Shown: positions 29,236 through 36,390 of the stretch, in pieces
Position numbering within the stretch: position 1 is the stretch's first letter
Layout: each line of letters starts with the position of its first letter
Origin: Bordetella parapertussis
GTDB taxonomy: Bacteria > Pseudomonadota > Gammaproteobacteria > Burkholderiales > SG8-41
DNA length: 64,000 nucleotides
Direction of reading: 5' to 3'
Assembly (NCBI GenBank): GCA_945906815.1
Contig: CAMDRT010000014.1
Coordinates: forward strand, 1-64,000
Translations under genes and position numbers: made by a program
Notes under the pieces: generated by a model
What the model saw: only the letters and a program-made list of their open reading frames with translations
What the model was told of the DNA's origin: nothing
The model's database searches: none

Positions 29236-29484
29236 CTTCTTGGCGCGAGCCGCCTTTGCACGTGACCCATGACCGATAATCCACTTAAAATTCAAAAGAT
29301 AAGACAGGATTAACAGGATAGACCCGGGTGGAGGTTTTATCCTGTGCATCCTTTGCATCCTTTGCATCCTTTGCATCCTTTGCATCCTTTGCATCCTGTG
29401 CATCCTGTTAATCCTGCCGAATTGTTCTTGGGCAATCCACTTGAAATTCAATAGCACCACCAAAAACGTTCTCGCGCCAAGACG
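29236..29484. repeat. Nested intergenic palindromic repeat
   Basis: The 458-bp gap between the synthetase start and ridA holds no gene. From outside in: CTTCTTGGCGCGAG (29236-29249) is inverted against CTCGCGCCAAGACG (29471-29484), 12 bases pairing without a break; AATCCACTTRAAATTCAA occurs as a direct repeat at 29278-29295 and 29434-29451 with one mismatch; a perfect 15-bp inverted repeat CAGGATTAACAGGAT lies at 29305-29319 with its partner at 29402-29416. The centre is a 9-bp tandem array. Similar GGATTAACAGGAT and GCGCCAAGACGCAAAG words are common between genes of environmental bacteria, from memory. Confidence 0.85.
29343..29405. repeat. Seven 9-bp tandem repeats, TKTGCATCC
   Basis: Seven head-to-tail units: the outer two read TGTGCATCC, the inner five TTTGCATCC. 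Degenerate units flank them (GTTTTATCC at 29334-29342, TGTTAATCC at 29406-29414). The array sits inside the 15-bp inverted repeat and is a likely site of copy-number change by slipped replication. Confidence 0.9.
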
Positions 29485-29532
29485 CAAAGATGCAAAGTTT
29501 TAAACCCCCCACCAACATTTGCGAGGTGTCCC

Positions 29533-29931
29533 ATGGAAAAGCAATTCATCAACCCGGCAGGATTGGTAAAACCCGGCGTTTACACACTGGCCATCAGCGT
29601 TGTGGGTGGCAAAACCATATACGTGTCGGGTCAGGTTTCGCAGGACGCCGCAGGCCAGCTCGTCGGCAAGGGCGATCTGCTCGTGCAAACCGAACAAGTC
29701 TACAAAAACCTGGGACTCGCGCTGGCCGGCGCGGGGGCAACCTTTGCAGATGTGGTGAAGCTCAACGTTTACGTGGTGGGATTTCAATCCCAGCAACGCG
29801 CGCTGCTGCAATCGGTCAGGGAAAAATATGTGTCGAAAGAAAATCCGCCCGCCAGCACGCTGGTGGGCGTGCAGGCCCTGGCGCGGGCGGATTTTCTGGT
29901 GGAGATCGAGGCGGTGGCGGTGGTGGGGTAG
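29533..29931 (+). CDS. RidA/YjgF family protein
   Basis: The 132-residue protein has the RidA fold signatures: GKTIYVSGQVSQDAAGQLVG, QVYKNLGLALAGAGATFADVVKLNVYV and the C-terminal PPASTLVGVQALARADFLVEIEAVAV with the conserved Arg. Many members hydrolyse reactive enamine/imine intermediates from PLP enzymes. The catalytic set here is of the wider YjgF family, so deamination of 2-aminoacrylate itself is not certain. It stands alone between the repeat element and the convergent toxin gene. Confidence 0.88.
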   Translation: MEKQFINPAGLVKPGVYTLAISVVGGKTIYVSGQVSQDAAGQLVGKGDLLVQTEQVYKNLGLALAGAGATFADVVKLNVYVVGFQSQQRALLQSVREKYVSKENPPASTLVGVQALARADFLVEIEAVAVVG

Positions 29932-29940
29932 AGCGCGTAG

Positions 29941-29967
29941 CCCGTAACAAGCGCAGCGTATTACGGG
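29941..29967. terminator. Hairpin between convergent ridA and vapC
   Basis: CCCGTAA (29941-29947) and TTACGGG (29961-29967) pair around GCGCAGCG-containing loop sequence, and the right arm contains the vapC stop codon. There is no T-tract. The word GTAACAAGCGCAGCGTATTACGG resembles short palindromic repeats often found between convergent genes. Confidence 0.4.
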
Positions 29968-30365
29968 GAACTGGCTGTAGCGAGAGCCACAGCATGCTGT
30001 GGAAACGCCTTCAATAGTTTTCCATCCAGGGTGACGAGTTTTGTTTGGAGCTTCATTGCCAGCGCAATAAATTCACAGTCGTATGCCGAGCAATTACTGT
30101 CACGCACCAGTTCAAGCACGCTGAGGGAGTCCACCTCGAATTCTGTGGCTGCGAGCAATCCTTCGGCTTCGCGCTGCAGTGCGACGGCTTGTGCAAATGT
30201 GATGGTCCCGCGTCGCAGGTATCCCGCCAGAATGTTACGAAACTCGCTGCGCCACAGTAGTGGCACTGCCCATTCCGGTTCGCGCTCCAGCAGGGCTTCG
30301 GCGCGCGCGCTGTGCTCGCCCGGCAAATACAAATAGGCGAGCACGTTGGAATCAACAACAATCAC
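29961..30365 (-). CDS. VapC-type PIN-domain toxin ribonuclease
   Basis: The 134-residue protein is a PIN domain with the acidic set Asp5 (VVDSNVLAY), Glu41 (WRSEFRN), Asp96 (SAYDCEF) and Asp114 (TLDGKL), so all metal-binding residues are there. VapC toxins cut tRNA or rRNA when free of their antitoxin. The ATG overlaps the antitoxin stop by 4 bp, the standard order of antitoxin then toxin. Confidence 0.88.
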   Translation of the reverse strand: MIVVDSNVLAYLYLPGEHSARAEALLEREPEWAVPLLWRSEFRNILAGYLRRGTITFAQAVALQREAEGLLAATEFEVDSLSVLELVRDSNCSAYDCEFIALAMKLQTKLVTLDGKLLKAFPQHAVALATASSP

Positions 30366-30607
30366 GCGCGGCCTTGTTTCTTGAGCGTGTCAACGTCGCG
30401 GGCGTGGAATTTCTTCGGCGCCAACGCCGCCCGTAGATCGCGCGCTCGCGCAAGTCGTTCGTCCAGCGTGATTTTCGCCGGCAGCAATACGCTTTCCAGA
30501 CACACAATCGCTTCGCTGTTGAGGCTGCGGCGATGCACTTCGGCCGACACCTTCAACCGTTCGTAAACGGTGTCGGGTATGTTTTTTAGCGTTAGCGTCG
30601 TGGGCAT
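30362..30607 (-). CDS. Ribbon-helix-helix antitoxin (FitA/Arc-like)
   Basis: The 81-residue protein begins MPTTLTLKNIPDTVYERLKV and continues HRRSLNSEAIVCLESVLL, the strand-helix-helix of Arc/FitA repressors. The C-terminal part would wrap the toxin active site. RHH antitoxins bind palindromes in their own promoter; a perfect 17-bp palindrome over the -10 box is found 19 bp upstream. Together with the PIN gene this is a complete toxin-antitoxin operon. Confidence 0.85.
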   Translation of the reverse strand: MPTTLTLKNIPDTVYERLKVSAEVHRRSLNSEAIVCLESVLLPAKITLDERLARARDLRAALAPKKFHARDVDTLKKQGRA

Positions 30608-30625
30608 ATAGACCGCCTTCCAAAA

Positions 30626-30642
30626 GGAACCATTATGGTTCC
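30626..30642. promoter_or_regulatory. Operator palindrome of the toxin-antitoxin operon
   Basis: GGAACCAT-T-ATGGTTCC is a perfect palindrome with 8-bp arms; imperfect symmetry extends outward (CCAAAA left, AATTTGG right). It covers the -10 box of the antitoxin promoter, so bound RHH antitoxin would block RNA polymerase. Confidence 0.7.
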
Positions 30643-30660
30643 AATTTGGATTGCAGTCAA
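30632..30660 (-). promoter_or_regulatory. Promoter of the toxin-antitoxin operon
   Basis: On the minus strand TTGACT (complement of 30655-30660) is followed by exactly 17 bp and CATAAT (complement of 30632-30637): five of six matches at each box. Transcription would start near 30625, about 18 nt before the antitoxin ATG. Confidence 0.75.
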
Positions 30661-30733
30661 GTTACTCGAAGGATAAAAACACATTAACTAATTGTTATTA
30701 AAGACATATTTAAATCTCTCTGTGAAACAGAGT

Positions 30734-31438
30734 TTACGCTGCTGCCGCCCCCAGCACACTGTCCGACACATACTTCGCCAGCCAACGCTTGTTGATGATC
30801 ATGTTTTCTTGCCACACCGCTTCGATGTTCGGCACGGTGGAGGATTTCACCGCCGGCGAAGCGAGCAGGGCATCGCACCAGGCTTTGAGATGCGGGAATT
30901 TCTCGATGATGCCGAGCGGGCGCAGGTTATCCATGAAGGCATAGCGTTGCAGGAAAGGGGCGTACGCGGCATCCACCAGTGACAGTTTCGGGCCGTTGAA
31001 ATACGGGCCGTCGTTGCCGCGTTTGGCCAATGCCGCATCGAGTTTGCCGAACACCTCGGCGATCTTGGCAGCTCGCTTGTCGAAATCTTCTTCCGAATCC
31101 GCGTACGCGGTGGTCGAAATCGCGCTGGCAAAAGTGGATACGTAGTCTGTCCAGGCGCGGTTGCGGGCACGGGCGAGCGGGTCTGCGGGATGCAGTTGCG
31201 GCGCGGCTGTTTCGTCTAGGTATTCGGCGATGGCGTTCGATTCAAACAACGCGTCATTGTCGCCGATGCGCAGCACCGGCACTTTGGCGTGCGGTGAAAT
31301 TTTCAGGAACCATTCGGGACGGTGGTTGCGGTCGATGTAGGTGATATCGTATTCAATGTTCTTCGCGCGCAATACGATGGCGGCGCGTTGCACCCAGGGG
31401 CAGGTTTTGAAACTGCACAGCATGATTTTGGACGACAT
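30734..31438 (-). CDS. Glutathione S-transferase family protein
   Basis: The 234-residue protein has a thioredoxin-like N-terminal domain (about 1-80) with a Cys-Pro active-site-like motif (FKTCPWVQRAAI), KVPVL cis-proline and ESNAIAEYLDE for glutathione, and an all-helical C-terminal domain. A cysteine at this site resembles omega or beta class and glutathionyl-reductase types rather than Tyr/Ser transferases. It stands alone on its strand; a role in detoxification or in a catabolic isomerisation are both possible. Confidence 0.85.
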   Translation of the reverse strand: MSSKIMLCSFKTCPWVQRAAIVLRAKNIEYDITYIDRNHRPEWFLKISPHAKVPVLRIGDNDALFESNAIAEYLDETAAPQLHPADPLARARNRAWTDYVSTFASAISTTAYADSEEDFDKRAAKIAEVFGKLDAALAKRGNDGPYFNGPKLSLVDAAYAPFLQRYAFMDNLRPLGIIEKFPHLKAWCDALLASPAVKSSTVPNIEAVWQENMIINKRWLAKYVSDSVLGAAAA

Positions 31439-31590
31439 GGTATCTCCTTGTTAACTGCAGTTAAATGACTTGAATCAGGTTCGGCGGGCGCACATTCCGG
31501 ACTTCAGTGCCAGCAGCATAGCGCATTGTATTTCAAGTTAGATATAGAATGGCGCATGGGTAAGCAGAATCAAATCAACGGGAGAACACC

Positions 31591-32373
31591 ATGGGTCAAG
31601 AAGATATCGGCGTCAGTCTTAACGGGTATGTGGCAACGGTCGAACTACGGCGGCCGCCCAACAACTTTCTCGATATGGAATTTATCGGCTATCTGGCGAA
31701 TGCGCTGGAGGATCTCGACAAGAACATTATGTGCCGCAGTATCGTGCTGGCTGCCGCGGGCAAGCATTTCTGTGCCGGCGCCAACCTGGTTAAGCGCGTA
31801 GACGATGAGGCTGCGGGCAGAAAGGTCATTACCCAGCCACGGCACCTGTACCACGAGGCGCAGCGCCTGGTGCAGACCAAGAAGCCCATCGTCGCCGCGG
31901 TACATGGTAGCGCCATCGGCGCTGGACTGGGATTGGCGCTGGTGGCGGATTTTCGCGTGACCTGCCAGGAAGCGCGGCTCGCCGCGAACTTCTGTGCGCT
32001 GGGCTATCACCCCGGGTTCGGCATGACGTACACGCTGCCGCGCCTGATAGGGCATCAAAAAGCCAAATGGCTGTGCCTGACGGGGAAACGCATTCCCGGT
32101 GACGAAGCGGTTGCGATGGGGCTCGCCGACCGCTTGGTCGCGCAGGATAAAGTGCGGGAAGTGGCAACCGAAATGGCGCTGGAGCTGGCGAAATCCGCAC
32201 CGCTGGCAGTGCAGGCCGCGCGCGAGACGCTGCATTGCGAACAATTTGCAGCGTTCCGTGCGGCGACCGAGCGCGAGGCGTTCATGCAGAACATGCTGCG
32301 TGAGACCAACGACTTCAGGGAAGGCGTAAAAGCCGGGTTTGACCGGCGCGAGCCGGTGTTTACGGGGACGTAA
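31591..32373 (+). CDS. Enoyl-CoA hydratase/isomerase-fold protein lacking both catalytic glutamates
   Basis: The 260-residue protein is a crotonase: AAAGKHFCAGANL and HGSAIGAGLGLALVADFR form the oxyanion hole and CoA site. Aligned by eye without gaps to rat enoyl-CoA hydratase, the positions of Glu144 and Glu164 are Phe (AANFCALGYHPGFG) and Trp (AKWLCLTG). Hydratase activity by the usual mechanism is therefore unlikely; another crotonase reaction (isomerisation, hydrolysis or decarboxylation) fits better. GGGAGAA at 31580-31586 gives the start. It is convergent with the aldolase-like gene 7 bp away. Confidence 0.82.
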   Translation: MGQEDIGVSLNGYVATVELRRPPNNFLDMEFIGYLANALEDLDKNIMCRSIVLAAAGKHFCAGANLVKRVDDEAAGRKVITQPRHLYHEAQRLVQTKKPIVAAVHGSAIGAGLGLALVADFRVTCQEARLAANFCALGYHPGFGMTYTLPRLIGHQKAKWLCLTGKRIPGDEAVAMGLADRLVAQDKVREVATEMALELAKSAPLAVQAARETLHCEQFAAFRAATEREAFMQNMLRETNDFREGVKAGFDRREPVFTGT

Positions 32374-32380
32374 TACCGAA

Positions 32381-33178
32381 TTAGCTGCGAAAGTCCGCCT
32401 GCCGTCGATCGAGCATGCGTAGCAGCGCCGGCCATTCCCGGCGCTCGCTCACATTGCGCGGCTGGTTGACCTGGGCGCGGGTACGCTCGACCGCGCTTTC
32501 AGGTATGAGCGTGATGCGGTCGCGTCCGGCGGCCAGGGCATCGACCTGAATCCTGCACGACTGTTCGAAGTTATACATCAGCATAAACGCCTCGCGTACG
32601 GTGCGACCCAGCGCCAGCAAGCCGTGGTTCTTCAGCACCATGCTGCGGCTGGTGGGCCCAAGGTCGCGGGCGAGGCGAGTACGCTCATCGAGGTCGAGGG
32701 CGATGCCTTCATAGTCATGATAGGTCACGTCCCCGACTATGCGCGTGGAATGTTGGCTGAGGGGCAGCACGCCTTCGGACATGGCCGACACGGCAATGCC
32801 CGCCCGCGTATGGGTATGCAGGACGCAATGCGCGTCGGCTCGCGCAGCGTGTACGCAGCCGTGGATGACAAAGCCCGCGCGGTTGATGCCCATGCCGGTG
32901 ATGTCCTCGAGAATGCTGCCTTCGTGGTCTACTCGCACGAGATTGGAGGCGGTGACCTCATCGAACATCAGGCCATAAGCATTGAGTAGAAATTGGTCGT
33001 CAGCGCCGGGCACGCGTACCGAGAAATGGGTGAGGATGATGTCTGTCCAACCGTAGATCACGGCCAGGTGATAGGCAGCGGCAAGGTCCGTTCGTACCGC
33101 CCACTCTTCGGCGCTGACACGTTCTTTCAACGATGTTTGTTTCCGGGCATGCTCGCTCGCAAGTTGGGTCACCGCCAT
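32381..33178 (-). CDS. Class II aldolase/adducin-domain protein
   Basis: The 265-residue protein has the zinc site typical of the family: HTHTRAGIAVSAM (two His) and a distal His in LKNHGLLALGRTV. GYGLMFDEVTASN-like sequence near residue 70-80 is also usual. Members split sugar phosphates by retro-aldol reaction, but many in CoA-catabolic contexts act on other hydroxy acids or are decarboxylases. The product is close to the longer bacterial type that starts with a 30-residue helix. Substrate unknown. Confidence 0.85.
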   Translation of the reverse strand: MAVTQLASEHARKQTSLKERVSAEEWAVRTDLAAAYHLAVIYGWTDIILTHFSVRVPGADDQFLLNAYGLMFDEVTASNLVRVDHEGSILEDITGMGINRAGFVIHGCVHAARADAHCVLHTHTRAGIAVSAMSEGVLPLSQHSTRIVGDVTYHDYEGIALDLDERTRLARDLGPTSRSMVLKNHGLLALGRTVREAFMLMYNFEQSCRIQVDALAAGRDRITLIPESAVERTRAQVNQPRNVSERREWPALLRMLDRRQADFRS

Positions 33179-33320
33179 GACATCTCCTATGACTGGTTAG
33201 GGATCAAAACGAAATTTCACCACCTGGACTGCTGGCGCCTCAAACTCACAATCTACTCCAGTGCCTCGCGAATTACTACTCACGCTACAATGGGCTTGTG
33301 AAAACCTCAGGAGTTTTAGC

Positions 33321-33896
33321 ATGCCCCAACACAACCCCATCGATGACACCGTCCCGCAACGGGTGGCGCGCTATGCAAAGCTGATCCCCTACAAGGATTC
33401 CATGAATGACGCCAATGGCATTCCGCAAGAGGCGATGCTGATGATGTCGCCCGATAAGGTGATGCCCATCATGTCGCCGCTGGGCTGGGAAGGCCGCAGC
33501 AAAGTGGCGCCGGTCAAAGGCGCGCCCGGGTTGACCGTCACGCTGGCCGAATGTCCGCCGGGCGACAGTGCGGGCTTGCACAAGCACACGGCGTCGGTGG
33601 AAAACTTCTTTTGCGTGCAAGGCCGCTTCGAAATTCTCTGGGGGGACCAGGGGCAGTTTTCCACCGTCCTCGAGCCGCTGGACTTTGTATCCGTGCCCGC
33701 AGGTGTTTATCGTGACTTTAAGAACGTGGGCAGCGAACTGGGGCGCTTGCTGGTGATGATACAGCCTGAACCCGGAGATCAGCAGGATGCTGTCTACCAC
33801 GCCGCAGCGTGCGGTGAAGAAATCGTCCGGCGCTGGGGGCAAGCTACTGTGCAGGCCATGGCCGGGGTAGGCATTCGATTTGGTGAGCCGGCCTGA
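33321..33896 (+). CDS. Cupin-domain protein
   Basis: The ATG at 33321, with CAGGAG at 33308-33313, gives 191 residues. The cupin core is at about 75-150: HKHTASVENFFCVQGRFEILWG has the two His and Glu ligands of motif 1, and LDFVSVPAGVYRDFKN is motif 2, where the usual His is Tyr. Cupins of this type are dioxygenases, isomerases or ligand-binding proteins. The reaction is not evident. It is flanked by convergent or divergent catabolic genes. Confidence 0.75.
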   Translation: MPQHNPIDDTVPQRVARYAKLIPYKDSMNDANGIPQEAMLMMSPDKVMPIMSPLGWEGRSKVAPVKGAPGLTVTLAECPPGDSAGLHKHTASVENFFCVQGRFEILWGDQGQFSTVLEPLDFVSVPAGVYRDFKNVGSELGRLLVMIQPEPGDQQDAVYHAAACGEEIVRRWGQATVQAMAGVGIRFGEPA

Positions 33897-33920
33897 AACT
33901 CGCGTAGGCGTACGCTCAGG
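33892..33920. terminator. Hairpin between convergent cupin and VOC genes
   Basis: CCTGA (33892-33896, containing the cupin stop) pairs with TCAGG (33916-33920), and inside GCGTA pairs with TACGC around GGCG, with a 5-nt bulge on one side. No T-tract follows; it could end or protect transcripts from both sides. Confidence 0.3.
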
Positions 33921-33922
33921 TG

Positions 33923-34405
33923 TTAGCTACCTGCAGGCCGCTCGAACTCAATCCGCGTATCGGCATCGCTGCGTCCGCGCGCAAATATTTCCCGCGTATT
34001 GGGGCGTTCCCAGACGATTTCCAGCAGGTTGTCGTCGGGATCGAAGAAATAGATGCTTTTCTGGCTTTCGTGATCGACCGCACGGTGGATGGCGACGCCT
34101 GCTTGTTCGAGGGCGAAGTAAGCATGCTTTAGATCATCTTCGGTCGCAACCGCGAAGGCCGTATGCTTGACGCCCAGGCCTTCCCTCATGCCGAGCCCGG
34201 CTTTTTGCCGCGGATAGGCATCGGGATTGGTGCTCGGGAAAAGATCGAGCGTGTTGCCGTATTCGCCCAGCGACAAAAACAGTCCGCCGTGGTGCGGATC
34301 CTGTTCGAGCACCTTGAATCCCAGAATGTTGGTGTAAAACGCTTTGGAACGCTCAAGATCGCGAACGGTAAACAGAATATGGCCGATGCGCTGAAGTTTG
34401 ATCAT
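33923..34405 (-). CDS. Glyoxalase/VOC-fold protein
   Basis: The 160-residue protein has two beta-alpha-beta-beta-beta modules. Likely metal ligands are His9 (RIGHILFTV), Glu in the DLFP/EYGN region or later, His in VKHTAFAV and Glu in DNLLEIVWE. It resembles lactoylglutathione lyase-like and extradiol-dioxygenase-like members (YFFDPDDNLLEI). Substrate unknown; its place among CoA-catabolism genes suggests an epimerase, dioxygenase or detoxifying role. Confidence 0.78.
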   Translation of the reverse strand: MIKLQRIGHILFTVRDLERSKAFYTNILGFKVLEQDPHHGGLFLSLGEYGNTLDLFPSTNPDAYPRQKAGLGMREGLGVKHTAFAVATEDDLKHAYFALEQAGVAIHRAVDHESQKSIYFFDPDDNLLEIVWERPNTREIFARGRSDADTRIEFERPAGS

Positions 34406-34647
34406 CTTAGCCCCCTGGCTGGTGATTTTTCGGCGACGCGATGCAGGTGAATCAAGCCCACATTATGCTGCGCTACGCCCTAAATTTATGCGCCCAGTAT
34501 ACGCGCCTCCAGCACGGAAATTTTTACTTTCCTGCCGGCAAGGCGGACGCCGGGGTACAATCGCCAGCGCGCGCAATCCCCAAGCGGACGCGGATGCAGT
34601 CTGCATCGTGTGCGGCTGCATTCACAGTTAAGTAAAGGAAAGTCACT

Positions 34648-35238
34648 ATGCACTGGCTCATCAAATGCCGCTCTTGGCCGGGTACCGACGCCCTGCGCAC
34701 GGCGACTTTCGACGCCCACTGCAATTTCCTCGACGGCTATCCCGAAGTCACTTGGTACTCGGGGCCGTTGTTCACTGACGACAACAAAAATGCCATCGGC
34801 AGCCTGCGGCTGATCGAGTTCCCCGGGCGCGAGGCCGCACTCGCTTATATTCATGCCGATCCCTATACCAAGGCCGGCATCTTCGAGGCGATCAGCGTCG
34901 AACGCTGGAAGCCGGGCCTCGATGTGCGTCAGCGCGACTATGCGCGCAAGGACGGCCGCATGCAGTTTGTCGTCCACTGCCACGACCAACCCGACGGCAG
35001 CGCGCGCCGGGCGCCGCTGCGCGCTGCGCATCTCGACTATCTGAAGCGCCATCAAGACCTCATCGTCGCGCGCGGCCCCTTGCTCGACGATGCGGGGGTG
35101 AAAACCATAGGCAGCGTGTTGATCCTTGACCTCGCCGGCAAGGCCGAGGCGGAGGCGTTCTGGGCCGACGAGCCGTTCAACCGCGCCGGTGTTTACCAGC
35201 GGACGACGATCGAGCGCTGGCGCTTCGGCCATGTGTGA
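34648..35238 (+). CDS. Double YciI-domain protein
   Basis: The 196-residue protein holds two YciI-like ferredoxin-fold modules, about 1-95 and 104-196. Each ends in a matching pattern: DPYTKAGIFEAISVERWKPG and EPFNRAGVYQRTTIERWRFG. The second has the usual H-x-Y/D region (AAHLDYLKRHQD) and GPLLDD. Single-domain YciI proteins are dimers, so this is likely a fused dimer. Family function is poorly known. AGGAAAG at 34637-34643 precedes the ATG. The 242-bp gap upstream has no gene; TACAAT at 34556-34561 is a possible -10 box. Confidence 0.8.
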   Translation: MHWLIKCRSWPGTDALRTATFDAHCNFLDGYPEVTWYSGPLFTDDNKNAIGSLRLIEFPGREAALAYIHADPYTKAGIFEAISVERWKPGLDVRQRDYARKDGRMQFVVHCHDQPDGSARRAPLRAAHLDYLKRHQDLIVARGPLLDDAGVKTIGSVLILDLAGKAEAEAFWADEPFNRAGVYQRTTIERWRFGHV

Positions 35239-35262
35239 GCGATACGTGCAACGCGGTGCGGC

Positions 35263-36381
35263 TTACGCAGCTACCAACCCCAGCACACTCTCCAGCTTCT
35301 TGCGGTGCAGTCTGGGCGCACCCAGGCAGTGAAACAGCGAGCGCGACATCTTGGTGTGCAGTGTCAGTCCGTATTCGCGCGAGACGCCGATGCCTGCATG
35401 CACTTCGTGCGCGTAGTCGCAGGCGCGCATGTAACTTTCCGAGGCTACGGACTTGGCGATATGACAGCTCGCCGTAGCATCCATGCCACTGTCGAGTTTC
35501 GACAGCGCTTCGTAGGTGGTCCAGCGCGCTGAATCGAGATAGTTGACCAGGTGGATCAGGTGATCCTGCACGCGCGCGAAACGGCCGATGATCTGGCCGA
35601 ATTGCGTGCGATCGCGCGCGTAGTTCAGCGACAGGTCAAACACGGTTTTGCACGAACCCACCTTGTAGGCGCAAAGCACCGGCGTTACCGTCAGCATGGC
35701 GCGCTCCGCCACGGGCCAGGCGTCGACCATGACATCGCCGGCACTGACTGCCACGTTATCAAGCAGCACTTCGCAAATGCCGGTGACAAAACCATCGAGC
35801 GTGCGTATGGCAACACCGGGCGCCTTAGCATCGACGCGCAGCACGCTAACGCTTTTGCCGCCCTCGATGCGCGCAACCACCAGTAAATCCGTAGCAAAAT
35901 TCGCGTCGTGCACAAAAACTTTCGTGCCGGTCAGCGTGTAATCGCTGCCCGCGCGTTTGGCTGTAGCGCGCACACCATCGGCTGACCAGGCGTACTGCGA
36001 TTCCGTGAGTGCCAGAGCAAATACGCGTTCGCCGCTGGCGATGCGCGGCAGCCAAGCGTTTTTCAGCTCGTCACTGCCGGCTTCCATCAGGATGCGCGCG
36101 CACAACACCGCTGACGAAAACAACGGGCCGGGAACAGGGCCGCAGCCGAGTTCTTCGAACAGCACGGCCACGTCGGTGAGGCTGTTGCCGGTGCCGCCAT
36201 ACTGTTCCGCTATCGCCATGCCGGCCCAGCCGAGTTCCGCCATCTGCGGCCACAGCGTGGTCATCAGTGTGGCGGGGTCGCGGTCTAGTTTAAGCAACTC
36301 GTCGCGATTGCACGAGCCGCGTACGAAGTCCCGGGCCGAGTTCTGGATGAGTTGCTGAGTGTCGTTGAGTCCTAAGTCCAT
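35263..36381 (-). CDS. Acyl-CoA dehydrogenase, shorter partner
   Basis: The 372-residue protein has the acyl-CoA dehydrogenase fold: N-terminal helices (LGLNDTQQLIQNSARDF), a mid beta-domain (ALTESQYAWSADGVRATAKR) and C-terminal helical domain (RTQFGQIIGRFARVQDHLIH, HAGIGVSREYGLTLHTKMSR). The normal substrate-binding and Glu regions are diverged. It starts 9 bp after the stop of the other dehydrogenase, so the two are likely a heteromeric pair, as known for steroid side-chain FadE enzymes. Confidence 0.85.
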   Translation of the reverse strand: MDLGLNDTQQLIQNSARDFVRGSCNRDELLKLDRDPATLMTTLWPQMAELGWAGMAIAEQYGGTGNSLTDVAVLFEELGCGPVPGPLFSSAVLCARILMEAGSDELKNAWLPRIASGERVFALALTESQYAWSADGVRATAKRAGSDYTLTGTKVFVHDANFATDLLVVARIEGGKSVSVLRVDAKAPGVAIRTLDGFVTGICEVLLDNVAVSAGDVMVDAWPVAERAMLTVTPVLCAYKVGSCKTVFDLSLNYARDRTQFGQIIGRFARVQDHLIHLVNYLDSARWTTYEALSKLDSGMDATASCHIAKSVASESYMRACDYAHEVHAGIGVSREYGLTLHTKMSRSLFHCLGAPRLHRKKLESVLGLVAA

Positions 36382-36390
36382 GCTTTTCTC

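Noticed and set aside
29343..29405. Regular 9-bp repeats as a possible CRISPR array
   Set aside because: Units are 9 bp and directly adjacent with no spacers, and no cas genes are present; this is a simple tandem repeat.
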